A stretch of DNA of 64,000 nucleotides from Suttonella indologenes (lineage in GTDB: Bacteria > Pseudomonadota > Gammaproteobacteria > Cardiobacteriales > Cardiobacteriaceae): positions 62,001-126,000 of the forward strand of contig NZ_UHIA01000004.1 of the NCBI RefSeq assembly GCF_900460215.1. Reading direction: 5' to 3'. The notes under the pieces were generated by a model. It saw only the letters and a program-made list of their open reading frames with translations. It was not told where the DNA came from and did not search any database. Below are positions 50,572 through 59,337 of the stretch, one piece after another. Numbering within the stretch: position 1 is the stretch's first letter; each line of letters starts with the position of its first letter. A program made the translations under genes and the position numbers.

Positions 50572-51111
50572 ATGGCTCGTTTACAAAAATTATATAAAGA
50601 AGAGCTAGCGCCGGCTTTGTTAAAAGAGCTGGGGTTAGCTAATGTGATGGAAGTTCCTCGTTTGGAGAAAATTACCATCAATATGGGTGTTGGCGAAGCG
50701 GTTAATGATAAAAAAATTATGGACAATGCTGTGCGTGATTTAGGGTTAATTGCCGGACAAAAGCCATTAATTACAAAATCTAAAAAATCAATTGCTGGTT
50801 TTAAAATTCGTGACGGATGGCCAATAGGCTGTAAAGTTACGCTTCGCCGCGAGCAAATGTATGAATTTTTAGATCGTTTAATTAATGTTTCTTTGCCGCG
50901 TACTCGAGATTTCCGCGGCTTAAGCGCAAAATCTTTTGATGGACGTGGAAATTATACCTTTGGTGTTAAAGAGCATATCATTTTCCCAGAAATTGACTTT
51001 GAAAAAACAGATGCAATGCGCGGAATGGATATTACTTTTACCACTTCGGCAAAAACAGATGAACAAGCTAAAGCTTTATTAGCGGCTTTTGGCTTTCCAT
51101 TTAAAGGATAA
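50572..51111 (+). CDS. rplE: 50S ribosomal protein L5
   Basis: A 179-residue protein binding 5S rRNA and P-site tRNA. VPRLEKITINMGVGEAVNDK, LRREQMYEFLDRLINVSLPR and GNYTFGVKEHIIFPEIDF are diagnostic. In E. coli S8 represses the operon near this gene's start; no matching structure was identified here. Confidence 0.98.
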   Translation: MARLQKLYKEELAPALLKELGLANVMEVPRLEKITINMGVGEAVNDKKIMDNAVRDLGLIAGQKPLITKSKKSIAGFKIRDGWPIGCKVTLRREQMYEFLDRLINVSLPRTRDFRGLSAKSFDGRGNYTFGVKEHIIFPEIDFEKTDAMRGMDITFTTSAKTDEQAKALLAAFGFPFKG

Positions 51112-51117
51112 AGGCTT

Positions 51118-51426
51118 ATGGCTAAACAAAGTATGATAAACCGTGAGGCTAAACGCATTAAAACGGTTCAAAAATACGCTGCAAAAAGAGCTGAATTAAA
51201 AGAGATTATTCGTAAAGTTGATACTTATTCGGAAGAAGAGCGTCTTCTTGCTCAAGAAAAATTGCAAAAGCAACCGCGTAATGCATCAGCTTCACGTTTG
51301 CAACGTCGTTGCCGTATTACAGGTCGTCCGCATGCGGTTTACCGTAAATTTGGTTTATCTCGTATAAAATTACGGGAATTGGCAATGCGTGGCGAAGTGC
51401 CGGGTGTTAAAAAAGCGAGCTGGTAA
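51118..51426 (+). CDS. rpsN: 30S ribosomal protein S14 (zinc-free form)
   Basis: A 102-residue long form (E. coli 101) without the CxxC pairs of the zinc-binding type; only one Cys, in QRRCRITGRPHAVYRKFGLS, is present. It begins AKQSMINREAKRIKTVQKYA. The last codons and stop form half of a perfect palindrome (51418-51437). Confidence 0.97.
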   Translation: MAKQSMINREAKRIKTVQKYAAKRAELKEIIRKVDTYSEEERLLAQEKLQKQPRNASASRLQRRCRITGRPHAVYRKFGLSRIKLRELAMRGEVPGVKKASW

Positions 51427-51437
51427 TTTTACCAGCT
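51418..51437. promoter_or_regulatory. perfect palindrome over the rpsN stop codon
   Basis: AGCTGGTAA-TT-TTACCAGCT, a 9+2+9 inverted repeat covering the final Ser-Trp codons and stop, followed by TTATC. The 60-bp gap to rpsH is unusual in this tightly packed operon. A processing site, weak terminator or regulatory hairpin is possible. Confidence 0.6.
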
Positions 51438-51486
51438 TTATCTAAGTTCCAAGATCGTATCGATCTGATACTGAAAGAGGTTAAAT

Positions 51487-51876
51487 ATGTTAATGGATCC
51501 AATTGCGGATATGCTGACGCGTATTCGTAATGCTCAACGCATAGGACGATCAATCGTAGCTATGCCTTCTTCTAAGCAAAAAGTCGCTATTGCAAAAGTT
51601 TTGCAATCAGAGGGTTATATTCAATTATTTGAAGTCTCTAATGATGCAAAGCCAGAGTTGACGGTGCATTTAAAATATTATCAGGGAAAGCCTGTTATTG
51701 AGTTGATTAAGAGAATTAGCCGTCCGGGTTTACGAATTTTTAAAGGTAAAAATGAGCTTCCTCGCATTCAAGGCGGATTAGGAATTGCTATTATTTCTAC
51801 CTCCAAAGGTATGATGAGCGATCACCAAGCGCGAAAAGATGGTCTTGGTGGCGAAGTCATCTGCTTTGTAGCATAA
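51487..51876 (+). CDS. rpsH: 30S ribosomal protein S8
   Basis: A 129-residue 16S rRNA-binding protein and spc-operon repressor in E. coli. DPIADMLTRIRNAQRIGRSI opens it. GLGIAIISTSKGMMSDHQAR and KDGLGGEVICFVA close it. AAGAGG is 5 bases before the ATG. Confidence 0.98.
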   Translation: MLMDPIADMLTRIRNAQRIGRSIVAMPSSKQKVAIAKVLQSEGYIQLFEVSNDAKPELTVHLKYYQGKPVIELIKRISRPGLRIFKGKNELPRIQGGLGIAIISTSKGMMSDHQARKDGLGGEVICFVA

Positions 51877-51889
51877 ATTTGGAGGTAAT

Positions 51890-52423
51890 ATGTCACGAGT
51901 AGGAAAACAGCCTGTTGCTTTGCCAAAAGGCGTTGATATCAGCATTAATAATCAAGAAGTAACTGTAAAAGGAAGCAAAGGTCAATTGACTTTGAACCTT
52001 CATCCTTATACTAAAGTTGCGCAAGAAGGTGAGCAATTAACTTTTAGCCCAGTCAAAGAATCCGCAGATGCTTGGGCCATGACGGGTACTATGCGTGCAT
52101 TAGTCAATAATATGGTAATTGGTGTTAGTCAAGGTTTTGAAAAAAAATTACAATTGATTGGTGTTGGTTATCGTGCACAGGTTCAAGGTCAAAAATTGAA
52201 TCTTTCTCTAGGTTTTTCTCATCCTGTTGAGTTTAATGCGCCTCAAGGTATTACTATTGAAACTCCAAGCCAAACAGAAATATTGGTTAGAGGCAGTGAT
52301 AAACAATTAGTGGGTGAAGTTGCGGCGAAAATTCGTGCTTACCGTCCGCCGGAGCCTTATAAAGGCAAGGGTGTTCGTTATGCAAATGAGTATGTAGCCA
52401 TTAAAGAAGCTAAGAAAAAATAA
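51890..52423 (+). CDS. rplF: 50S ribosomal protein L6
   Basis: A 177-residue two-domain protein near the GTPase centre. SRVGKQPVALPKGVDISINN and YRPPEPYKGKGVRYANEYVA, the C-terminal signature, identify it. TTTGGAGGTAATATG gives the ribosome site. Confidence 0.98.
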   Translation: MSRVGKQPVALPKGVDISINNQEVTVKGSKGQLTLNLHPYTKVAQEGEQLTFSPVKESADAWAMTGTMRALVNNMVIGVSQGFEKKLQLIGVGYRAQVQGQKLNLSLGFSHPVEFNAPQGITIETPSQTEILVRGSDKQLVGEVAAKIRAYRPPEPYKGKGVRYANEYVAIKEAKKK

Positions 52424-52435
52424 CGGGGTGAAATT

Positions 52436-52792
52436 ATGAATCAAAAGAAAATAAATCGAATCCGTCGCGGAAAACGTACCCGTTTGAATATTCGTGCTTC
52501 AGGTAAGGCAAGTTTGATTGTAAATAAAACACCTCGTCATATGTATGCGCAAATTATAAACGGTCAAGATGGGCGCGTTTTGGCAACGGTTTCTACTTTA
52601 CAATCTTCTGTTGCTGAAGGTTTAAAATATACCGGAAATATTGAAGCAGCTGCTAAAGTAGGTAGGCTGATTGGTGAGAAAGCAAAATCTCTTGGAATTG
52701 AGACGATTGCTTTTGATCGCAGCGGTTTTCGCTATCATGGTCGTGTGAAGGCTTTAGCTGAAGCTGCGCGAGAAACTGGATTGGAATTTTAA
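52436..52792 (+). CDS. rplR: 50S ribosomal protein L18
   Basis: A 118-residue 5S rRNA-binding protein. It has a basic N-terminus (NQKKINRIRRGKRTRLNIR), LIVNKTPRHMYAQIINGQDG in the core and FRYHGRVKALAEAARETGLE at the end. Confidence 0.97.
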   Translation: MNQKKINRIRRGKRTRLNIRASGKASLIVNKTPRHMYAQIINGQDGRVLATVSTLQSSVAEGLKYTGNIEAAAKVGRLIGEKAKSLGIETIAFDRSGFRYHGRVKALAEAARETGLEF

Positions 52793-52801
52793 GAGGTTAC
52801 T

Positions 52802-53317
52802 ATGGCTCAACAAAAAGAACGTCAACAAGACAATGAATTTTTGGAAAAGCTGGTTGCTGTTAACCGAGTGACCAAAGTGGTTAAAGGTGGGCGCCAATTT
52901 GCGTTTGCAGCTTTGGTTGTCGTGGGAGATGGTAATGGGCGTGTTGGTTTTGGTTATGGAAAAGCTAAAGAAGTACCTATTGCTGTTCAGAAAGCTATGG
53001 ATCAAGCCAAAAAATCATTAGTGAAAATTTCTCTGCATAAAGATACTCTGCAACATGCTGTCGTTGGGACACATGGTGCGGCTCGTGTATTTATGCAACC
53101 TGCTTCTGAAGGTACGGGAATTATTGCCGGCGGTGCAATGCGTGCTGTATTCGAAGTACTAGGTGTTAAAGACGTATTGGCGAAATGTATGGGAACTCGC
53201 AATCCGGGAAATGTTATCCGTGCGACCATTAATGGCTTGCAATCTATGAATACAGCAGCCGATGTTGCTGCTAAACGAGGTAAGTCTATTGAAGAGGTAT
53301 TAGCAAATGTCCAATAA
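52802..53317 (+). CDS. rpsE: 30S ribosomal protein S5
   Basis: A 171-residue fidelity protein. VNRVTKVVKGGRQFAFAALV and VGDGNGRVGFGYGKAKEVPI are the spectinomycin-loop and dsRBD-like motifs. Its end overlaps the rpmD start by 11 bases. Confidence 0.98.
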   Translation: MAQQKERQQDNEFLEKLVAVNRVTKVVKGGRQFAFAALVVVGDGNGRVGFGYGKAKEVPIAVQKAMDQAKKSLVKISLHKDTLQHAVVGTHGAARVFMQPASEGTGIIAGGAMRAVFEVLGVKDVLAKCMGTRNPGNVIRATINGLQSMNTAADVAAKRGKSIEEVLANVQ

Positions 53318-53489
53318 ATTGCGAGTAACGTTGATTAAAAGCCTTAATGGTCGTTTAGAATCTCATAAGCAATGTGTTGCTGGGTTGGGATTGCGTAAAA
53401 TGCATCAATCGCGTGAAGTGATTAACACACCCGAGAATCGGGGCATGATTAATAAAGTATCTTACCTGCTAAAAGTAGAGGAAGTCTAA
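53307..53489 (+). CDS. rpmD: 50S ribosomal protein L30
   Basis: A 60-residue protein: KLRVTLIKSLNGRLESHKQC, then GLGLRKMHQSREVINTPENR and GMINKVSYLLKVEEV. The ATG lies within rpsE, so translation is coupled. Confidence 0.96.
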   Translation: MSNKLRVTLIKSLNGRLESHKQCVAGLGLRKMHQSREVINTPENRGMINKVSYLLKVEEV

Positions 53490-53491
53490 TA

Positions 53492-53926
53492 ATGCGTTTA
53501 AATTCTCTAAAGCCTGCCGAAGGCTCTAAGCATTCTGCCAAAAGACTTGGTCGAGGTATTGGTTCAGGTTTAGGTAAAACAAGTGGTAAAGGTCATAAAG
53601 GGCAAAAAGCCCGTTCAGGCGGTTATCATAAAGTAGGTTTTGAAGGCGGACAAATGCCTTTGCAACGTCGTTTGCCTAAGCGTGGTTTTAATAGTTTAAA
53701 TCGTAATTTAACTGCTCGAGTCCGTTTGTCGGAACTGAATAAAATTGATTCGGAAGTTATTGATTTATCAGCTCTCAAAGCTGCTGGTGTTATTCCTGTT
53801 CAAGCACAGAACGTCAAAATTTATCTCCATGGTAAATTGGATAAAGTTGTGACAATTAAGGGATTAACATTGAGTGAAGGTGCTAGTAATGCAGTTTCTG
53901 CTGCTGGCGGAAAAGTAGAAGAGTAA
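53492..53926 (+). CDS. rplO: 50S ribosomal protein L15
   Basis: A 144-residue protein. The Gly-rich N-terminus (RLGRGIGSGLGKTSGKGHKG) and FEGGQMPLQRRLPKRGFNSL are diagnostic; ALKAAGVIPVQAQNVKIYLH lies in the C-terminal domain. Confidence 0.98.
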   Translation: MRLNSLKPAEGSKHSAKRLGRGIGSGLGKTSGKGHKGQKARSGGYHKVGFEGGQMPLQRRLPKRGFNSLNRNLTARVRLSELNKIDSEVIDLSALKAAGVIPVQAQNVKIYLHGKLDKVVTIKGLTLSEGASNAVSAAGGKVEE

Positions 53927-53935
53927 AGGTAATTT

Positions 53936-55267
53936 ATGGCAAAGCCCGTTGCTAATCCTTATAAGGAATTAACCTCAAGATTTATTTTTTTGGTGGTTGC
54001 ATTAATCATTTATCGAGTTGGTGCGCACATTCCTGTGCCAGGTGTAAATTTGGCGATGATTAGAGATATGTTTGATAGTGGTAATAGTTCATTATTTCAG
54101 CTATTCAATATGTTTTCTGGCGGCGCTTTGTCTAATGCTTCTCTTTTGGCATTAGGTGTTGCGCCATATATTACCGCATCTATCGTAATGCAGCTTCTAT
54201 CGCATATGTATCCTCCTCTGAAGGAGTTACGTCAGCAAGGAAGTACCGGGCAAAAGAAAATTACTCAATATACGCGATTCTTTGCATTGTTTTTAGGTTT
54301 AATTCAAGGTTTTGCTATATCTCGAGCAGTTTTAGCGCAGGGAATGGTGCTGCCTACAGTGCCTGCGGCTCAATTTCTTCTTGTAGCGACGATCGGTCTT
54401 GCTACCGGCGCATTGTTTATGATGTGGTTAGGAGAGCAAATTACCGAACGCGGAATTGGTAATGGTATATCTATGCTTATTTTTGCAGGTATTGCCGTCA
54501 ATATGCCAAGTGGCATTTATAATTTGTTTAACCAAGCTAAAGTTGGTGAAATCGGTTATGGAAAGTTTTTTCTAATCTTGCTTGTTATTGTCGCCCTCTT
54601 TGCTTTAATCGTTTTTGTAGAACGCGCGCAGCGGCGTATTGCGATCCATTATGCGCGACAACAGCATGGTGCTTCTCGTGGGATGACAGATCGTCAGCAT
54701 TTGCCATTAAAAATTAATATGGCAGGCGTCATACCTGCGATTTTCGCTTCGGCGATTATAACGCTTTTGGTGTCTGCGCTCTCCCTGTTCTCCGGGATGA
54801 ATAATGCTTTTGGGCGTTATATGAGTGATTTAGGTAATGGATTAAATCCCGGCGGTTGGTTATATATTGCTGCTTTTGCATTGTTAATTATTTTATTTGC
54901 TTTCTTCTACACATCTATGATGTTTGAAAATAGAGAATTGGCAGATAATTTGAAGCGCTCCAATGCTTTTATCCAAGGATTTAGACCGGGTAAGCAAACC
55001 GCTGATTATTTGGATATGGTGCAGGAGCGTCTAACTTTGGTAGGGGCGCTATATGTGGCATTTGTCTGTATTTTACCTTCGTTAATGAATATTGGTTCCA
55101 CTTCAGGGCAAATTTTGTTCTTATTTGGCGGGACTTCATTATTAATTGCTGTGGTGGTCGCTATGGATTTTATGTCACAAGTTCAGTCTCATATTATGTC
55201 AAAACAATATGAATCTTTGATGAAAAAAGCCAATCTTTCCGGATTTGGCGGACAATATCATCGTTAA
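53936..55267 (+). CDS. secY: preprotein translocase subunit SecY
   Basis: The 443-residue, ten-helix channel of the Sec translocase. FLVVALIIYRVGAHIPVPGV opens TM1 and its loop. GGALSNASLLALGVAPYITA is the plug/TM2 signature, and QGFRPGKQTADYLDMVQERL the ribosome/SecA-binding C5 loop. TM10 precedes MKKANLSGFGGQYHR. Immediately followed by rpmJ, with no infA between. Confidence 0.98.
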   Translation: MAKPVANPYKELTSRFIFLVVALIIYRVGAHIPVPGVNLAMIRDMFDSGNSSLFQLFNMFSGGALSNASLLALGVAPYITASIVMQLLSHMYPPLKELRQQGSTGQKKITQYTRFFALFLGLIQGFAISRAVLAQGMVLPTVPAAQFLLVATIGLATGALFMMWLGEQITERGIGNGISMLIFAGIAVNMPSGIYNLFNQAKVGEIGYGKFFLILLVIVALFALIVFVERAQRRIAIHYARQQHGASRGMTDRQHLPLKINMAGVIPAIFASAIITLLVSALSLFSGMNNAFGRYMSDLGNGLNPGGWLYIAAFALLIILFAFFYTSMMFENRELADNLKRSNAFIQGFRPGKQTADYLDMVQERLTLVGALYVAFVCILPSLMNIGSTSGQILFLFGGTSLLIAVVVAMDFMSQVQSHIMSKQYESLMKKANLSGFGGQYHR

Positions 55268-55284
55268 AACTCGATGGAGTAAAA

Positions 55285-55398
55285 ATGAAAGTAAGTGCTT
55301 CAATTAAAAAAATGTGCCGTAACTGTCGGGTAATCCGTCGTAACGGTAGTGTTCGTGTAATTTGCACTGACAAGCGTCATAAGCAACGTCAAGGCTAA
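55285..55398 (+). CDS. rpmJ: 50S ribosomal protein L36
   Basis: A 37-residue zinc-ribbon protein: MKVSASIKKMCRNCRVIRRN, continuing with Cys27 and His32 before HKQRQG. The four ligands (Cys11, Cys14, Cys27, His32) are intact, so this is the zinc-binding C+ form. GATGGAGTAAAAATG supplies the ribosome site. It ends the secY transcript just before the alpha-operon promoter. Confidence 0.97.
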   Translation: MKVSASIKKMCRNCRVIRRNGSVRVICTDKRHKQRQG

Positions 55399-55404
55399 AT
55401 TATT

Positions 55405-55441
55405 TTGACTTCGTGGTGCGAGATCATTATAATTTCGCACC
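55405..55441 (+). promoter_or_regulatory. alpha-operon promoter (rpsM)
   Basis: TTGACT (55405-55410), exactly 17 bp, TATAAT (55428-55433), then TTCGCACCTTTC. It is the best promoter in the window by match and spacing, and carries the shared CGCACCTTT start region. Confidence 0.9.
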
Positions 55442-55461
55442 TTTCTTTTTAAGGAGTAAAT

Positions 55462-55818
55462 ATGGCACGTATTGCCGGTATCAATGTACCTACCCAAAAA
55501 CATACGGTAATTGCATTGACTTCAATTTACGGTATTGGACCTACTCGTGCAAAGGCAATTTGCAAAGAGACAGGTGTTCAGCCGGATAAGAAAATTCGCG
55601 ATTTGACTGATGCAGAAATTGATGCGTTACGTCAAGCTGTTGGACAATATACAGTTGAAGGCGATCTTCGTCGTCAAGTGTCTATGGATATTAAACGTCT
55701 GATGGATTTGGGTTGTTTTAGAGGTTTGCGTCATCGTCGTAGTCTGCCGGTTCGTGGACAACGTACGAAAACAAATGCACGTACTCGTAAAGGACCTCGT
55801 CGTCCAATTAAACGTTAA
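55462..55818 (+). CDS. rpsM: 30S ribosomal protein S13
   Basis: A 118-residue protein of the intersubunit bridge. ARIAGINVPTQKHTVIALTS, RGLRHRRSLPVRGQRTKTNA and RTRKGPRRPIKR are diagnostic. TTAAGGAGTAAATATG gives the ribosome site. Confidence 0.98.
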   Translation: MARIAGINVPTQKHTVIALTSIYGIGPTRAKAICKETGVQPDKKIRDLTDAEIDALRQAVGQYTVEGDLRRQVSMDIKRLMDLGCFRGLRHRRSLPVRGQRTKTNARTRKGPRRPIKR

Positions 55819-55834
55819 TTAAGAGAGATGATTT

Positions 55835-56233
55835 ATGGCTAAAGCTGCTGGTAAACAGAAAAATGTAAGAAAAAAGGCAAAGCGTGTTGTTGTGGACGCC
55901 GTTGCGCACGTCCATGCTTCTTTTAACAACACAATCGTGACCATCACAGATGGTCAAGGTAACACGCTTTCTTGGGCAACTGCCGGTGGTTCAGGTTTCC
56001 GTGGTTCTCGTAAAAGTACTCCTTTCGCAGCTCAGGTTGCAGCAGAACGTGCTGGCGAAGTGGCGAAAGAATATGGAGTGCAAAACCTTGATGTAAATAT
56101 CAAAGGTCCGGGTCCGGGGCGTGAATCGGCTGTGCGTGCGTTGAACGCAAGCGGGTTTAATATTCATAGTATTACGGATGTTACGCCTATTCCGCACAAT
56201 GGCTGTCGTCCGCCTAAAAAACGTCGCGTATAA
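55835..56233 (+). CDS. rpsK: 30S ribosomal protein S11
   Basis: A 132-residue platform protein. AHVHASFNNTIVTITDGQGN and the C-terminal SITDVTPIPHNGCRPPKKRR are diagnostic. Confidence 0.98.
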   Translation: MAKAAGKQKNVRKKAKRVVVDAVAHVHASFNNTIVTITDGQGNTLSWATAGGSGFRGSRKSTPFAAQVAAERAGEVAKEYGVQNLDVNIKGPGPGRESAVRALNASGFNIHSITDVTPIPHNGCRPPKKRRV

Positions 56234-56250
56234 ATATTTTGGAGTAATTT

Positions 56251-56874
56251 ATGGCTAGATATATTGGTCCTAAGTGTCGATTAGCGCGTCGTGAGGGCGT
56301 TGATCTTGAATTAAAATCTGGCATTATCCCGCTGGAGAAAAAAACTCGTAAAATGGCTTCTGCACCCGGTCAGCATGGCGCTCGTAGAGGTCGCTTATCT
56401 GATTACGGTAGTCAGTTGCGTGAAAAGCAAAAGTTAAAGCGTATTTATGGCGTATTAGAACGTCAATTCCGTAATTACTTTAAAAAAGCTGCTCAGCAAA
56501 AAGGTTCAACAGGCGAAAATCTGTTACAAATTTTGGAGAAGCGTTTAGATAATGTGGTTTACCGTATGGGATTCGGCGCTACTCGTGCAGAAGCTCGTCA
56601 GTTGGTTTCTCATGGTGCTATTGAAGTTAATGGCAAGCGCGTAACTATCGCTTCTTATCAAGTTCAAGCAGAAGATGTGATTTCAGTACGTGAAAAATCG
56701 CGCAATCAAGTACGCATTAAGAGCGCTTTAGAGCTGGCTTCTCAACGCGGCTTTGTTGATTGGATTGAAGTTGATGTGTCTAAAATGACAGGTCAATTCA
56801 AGCGCATTCCAGAGCGTATTGATCTATCGGCTGATATTAATGAGTCGTTGGTTGTTGAGCTTTATTCTAAATAG
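56251..56874 (+). CDS. rpsD: 30S ribosomal protein S4
   Basis: A 207-residue primary 16S binder and alpha-operon repressor in E. coli. ARYIGPKCRLARREGVDLEL opens it; there is no C4 zinc site. RLDNVVYRMGFGATRAEARQ is the S4 domain. Located before rpoA, the beta/gamma-proteobacterial order. Confidence 0.98.
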   Translation: MARYIGPKCRLARREGVDLELKSGIIPLEKKTRKMASAPGQHGARRGRLSDYGSQLREKQKLKRIYGVLERQFRNYFKKAAQQKGSTGENLLQILEKRLDNVVYRMGFGATRAEARQLVSHGAIEVNGKRVTIASYQVQAEDVISVREKSRNQVRIKSALELASQRGFVDWIEVDVSKMTGQFKRIPERIDLSADINESLVVELYSK

Positions 56875-56901
56875 TCTTGGTTTTATTAAAAAGGTGTTGG
56901 T

Positions 56902-57864
56902 ATGGCTTTATCTGAATTATTGACTCCTCGTATTGTTCAAATTAAAGAAATCGGCCCAAACACCTCTCGCGTTACGCTTGAGCCTTTGGAACGCGGATTC
57001 GGTTACACTTTAGGAACGGCTCTGCGCCGAGTATTGCTTTCTTCTATTGAAGGAGCAGCAATTATAGAGTGTGATATTGAAGGTGTTTTACATGAATATT
57101 CGGCAATTGAAGGGGTTAAGGAAGACGTTATTGATGTCTTGCTGAATCTTAAAGGCGTGGCTTTGATTATGCCTGATCTAGAACGTGCCGAAATGAAATT
57201 GAGCGTAAGCAAGGCTGGTGTTGTCACTGCTGGTGATTTTCGTGCGCCGGCAGGGGTGAAAATTGCAAATCCTGATTATGTTATTGCGCACTTAACCCAA
57301 GACAAACCTTTTTCTATGACGGTTGTTGTTGAAAAAGGACGTGGTTATCGCGTGGTTTCACAGGAAACTGAGGATGGTGAATCAGTGAGAGCAAATGTTC
57401 TGCACCTTGATGCTTCATTTAGTCCTGTACGCCGTATTGCTTATCGTGTTGAACAAGCTCGGGTTGAACAACGTACCAATCTTGATAAATTGATTATTGA
57501 TATTGAGTCAAACGGCACAATTGAGCCTGAGCAAGCGATACGTGAAGCGGCAACGATTTTACATAATCAAATTAAAGTTTTTGTTAAGCTTGAGTCGACA
57601 GAAGTAATCGAGGAAGAAGAGGAAGAAATTCATATTGATCCTGTTCTTTTAAGTCCTGTTGATGATTTGGAATTGACCGTTCGTTCTGCTAATTGCTTAA
57701 AAGCGGAAAATATCAACAGTATTGGCGATTTAGTTCGTCGTACGGAAGTTGAATTGCTGAAAACACCGAATTTAGGTAAAAAATCTCTCAATGAAATCAA
57801 AGAGGTTTTAGCTGCTCGCGGTTTAGAGCTTGGTATGGATATTGAAAATTGGCCGCAGAATTAA
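56902..57864 (+). CDS. rpoA: RNA polymerase alpha subunit
   Basis: A 320-residue assembly subunit (E. coli 329). The N-terminal domain has TLEPLERGFGYTLGTALRRV and a dimer interface; an acidic linker (EVIEEEEEEIH) joins the C-terminal domain. There, LELTVRSANCLKAENINSIG and KSLNEIKEVLAARGLELGM bind UP elements and activators. Confidence 0.98.
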   Translation: MALSELLTPRIVQIKEIGPNTSRVTLEPLERGFGYTLGTALRRVLLSSIEGAAIIECDIEGVLHEYSAIEGVKEDVIDVLLNLKGVALIMPDLERAEMKLSVSKAGVVTAGDFRAPAGVKIANPDYVIAHLTQDKPFSMTVVVEKGRGYRVVSQETEDGESVRANVLHLDASFSPVRRIAYRVEQARVEQRTNLDKLIIDIESNGTIEPEQAIREAATILHNQIKVFVKLESTEVIEEEEEEIHIDPVLLSPVDDLELTVRSANCLKAENINSIGDLVRRTEVELLKTPNLGKKSLNEIKEVLAARGLELGMDIENWPQN

Positions 57865-57892
57865 TGTCGGCTTTCAGATTTTGGAGTGAATT

Positions 57893-58273
57893 ATGAGACA
57901 TAAATTAGCTGGTCGTAAATTGAACCGTACTAGCGCGCATCGTGAAGCGATGTTTAAAAATATGAGCGTATCTTTGATTCAGCATGAGTTGATTAAAACA
58001 ACTTTGCCTAAAGCAAAAGATTTACGCCGTGTATTAGAGCCTATCATTACTCATGCAAAAAATAATGATACGGTTGCGGCGCGCCGTTTAGCTTTTGCCC
58101 GTCTGCGTGATCGTGATGCGGTACAAAAATTATTTGCTGAATTAGCGCCACGCTATAAAGAGCGCCCGGGTGGTTATATTCGCATTTTAAAATGCGGTTT
58201 CCGTCCAGGCGACCAGGCGCCAATGGCTTACGTAGAATTGGTTGACCGTCCGGTTGAAGATACTCAGGCCTAA
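57893..58273 (+). CDS. rplQ: 50S ribosomal protein L17
   Basis: A 126-residue protein and the last gene of the alpha operon. MRHKLAGRKLNRTSAHREAM and FKNMSVSLIQHELIKTTLPK are the signature. A terminator follows 8 bases after its stop. Confidence 0.98.
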   Translation: MRHKLAGRKLNRTSAHREAMFKNMSVSLIQHELIKTTLPKAKDLRRVLEPIITHAKNNDTVAARRLAFARLRDRDAVQKLFAELAPRYKERPGGYIRILKCGFRPGDQAPMAYVELVDRPVEDTQA

Positions 58274-58281
58274 TGCAAAAC

Positions 58282-58305
58282 GCTCTGCTTCGGCAGAGCT
58301 TTTTT
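58282..58305 (+). terminator. alpha-operon terminator abutting hemH
   Basis: GCTCTGC-TTCG-GCAGAGC followed by TTTTTT: a UUCG-capped 7-bp stem. The T run ends only two bases before the hemH ATG, and the only purine-rich ribosome-site candidate for hemH (GCAGAG) lies in the stem. Confidence 0.92.
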
Positions 58306-58307
58306 AT

Positions 58308-59336
58308 ATGAAAGTAGATCATCCTGCAATTTCTCCTAAATCAGCTGTTTTATTAGTAAATTTAGGATCGCCTGATGCGCCGACGGCAAAGGCACTGCGT
58401 CCTTATCTTGCCGAGTTTTTATCTGATCCGCGCGTGATTGATTTGCCGCGTTGGCAATGGCTTTTTATTTTGTATGCTTTTATTTTGCCGAAGCGCCCGA
58501 AGCAATCTGCGGCTTTGTATACCAAAGTATGGACGGATAAAGGCGCACCTCTTATAGAGATTACTAAAGCGCAAACAGATGCTTTGCGTGATTTGCTTTA
58601 TCAGCATTATGCTCGTCAAGATATTATTGTGGATTATGCGATGCGCTATGGTAATCCTTCAATAGAAAGTAAATTGCGTGCTTTGCAAGCTCAAGGTGTT
58701 AATCAGTTGTTGATTGTGCCGATGTATCCGCAATATTGTGATGCGACAACGGCGACAGTCATTGATGCGGTAGCGGATGCTTTTAAGAAAATGCGTTATA
58801 TGCCAGAATGGCGTTTTGTGCATCATTGGCATGATGAGGCGGCTTATATCGAAGCATTAGCACAGACTGTAAGGGAATATTTGCAGACAAACGAGATGCC
58901 TGAAAAAGTTCTTTTTTCTTTTCACGGCGTACCCGAGCGTTATTTGCATGAGGGCGATCCCTATCATTGCTTTTGTCAGAAAACGGCACGTTTAGTGGCT
59001 GAAAAATTGTCTTTGCAAGCCTCTCAATTTATGGTGGTATTTCAATCGCAATTCGGTAAAGAAGTGTGGTTGCAGCCCTATGCGGATAAAACCATTGAAC
59101 AATTAGCCAAAGAAGGCGTGAAAAGTTTGGCGGTAATGTGTCCTGGGTTTACGGCAGATTGTCTTGAAACTTTGGAAGAAATGGCAGAAGGGAATCGTGA
59201 GCTGTTTTTACATCATGGCGGCGAACGTTATGACTATATTCCTGCCTTAAATGCCCGTGCGGATCATATCGCTTTATTGCATGATTTGGTTTTACGCCAT
59301 ACCCAAGATTGGCCGGCTTTTGCTCATGGAAAATAA
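58308..59336 (+). CDS. hemH: ferrochelatase
   Basis: Inserts Fe2+ into protoporphyrin IX, the last step of haem synthesis. 342 residues. SAVLLVNLGSPDAPTAKALR opens it; LFSFHGVPERYLHEGDPYHC contains the catalytic His. FQSQFGKEVWLQPYADKTIE and VMCPGFTADCLETLEEMAEG are the other family blocks. The ATG at 58308 comes right after the rplQ terminator; a GTG-started extension would overlap rplQ and is not supported. Readthrough or a promoter within rplQ must supply its mRNA. Confidence 0.95.
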   Translation: MKVDHPAISPKSAVLLVNLGSPDAPTAKALRPYLAEFLSDPRVIDLPRWQWLFILYAFILPKRPKQSAALYTKVWTDKGAPLIEITKAQTDALRDLLYQHYARQDIIVDYAMRYGNPSIESKLRALQAQGVNQLLIVPMYPQYCDATTATVIDAVADAFKKMRYMPEWRFVHHWHDEAAYIEALAQTVREYLQTNEMPEKVLFSFHGVPERYLHEGDPYHCFCQKTARLVAEKLSLQASQFMVVFQSQFGKEVWLQPYADKTIEQLAKEGVKSLAVMCPGFTADCLETLEEMAEGNRELFLHHGGERYDYIPALNARADHIALLHDLVLRHTQDWPAFAHGK

Positions 59337-59337
59337 T

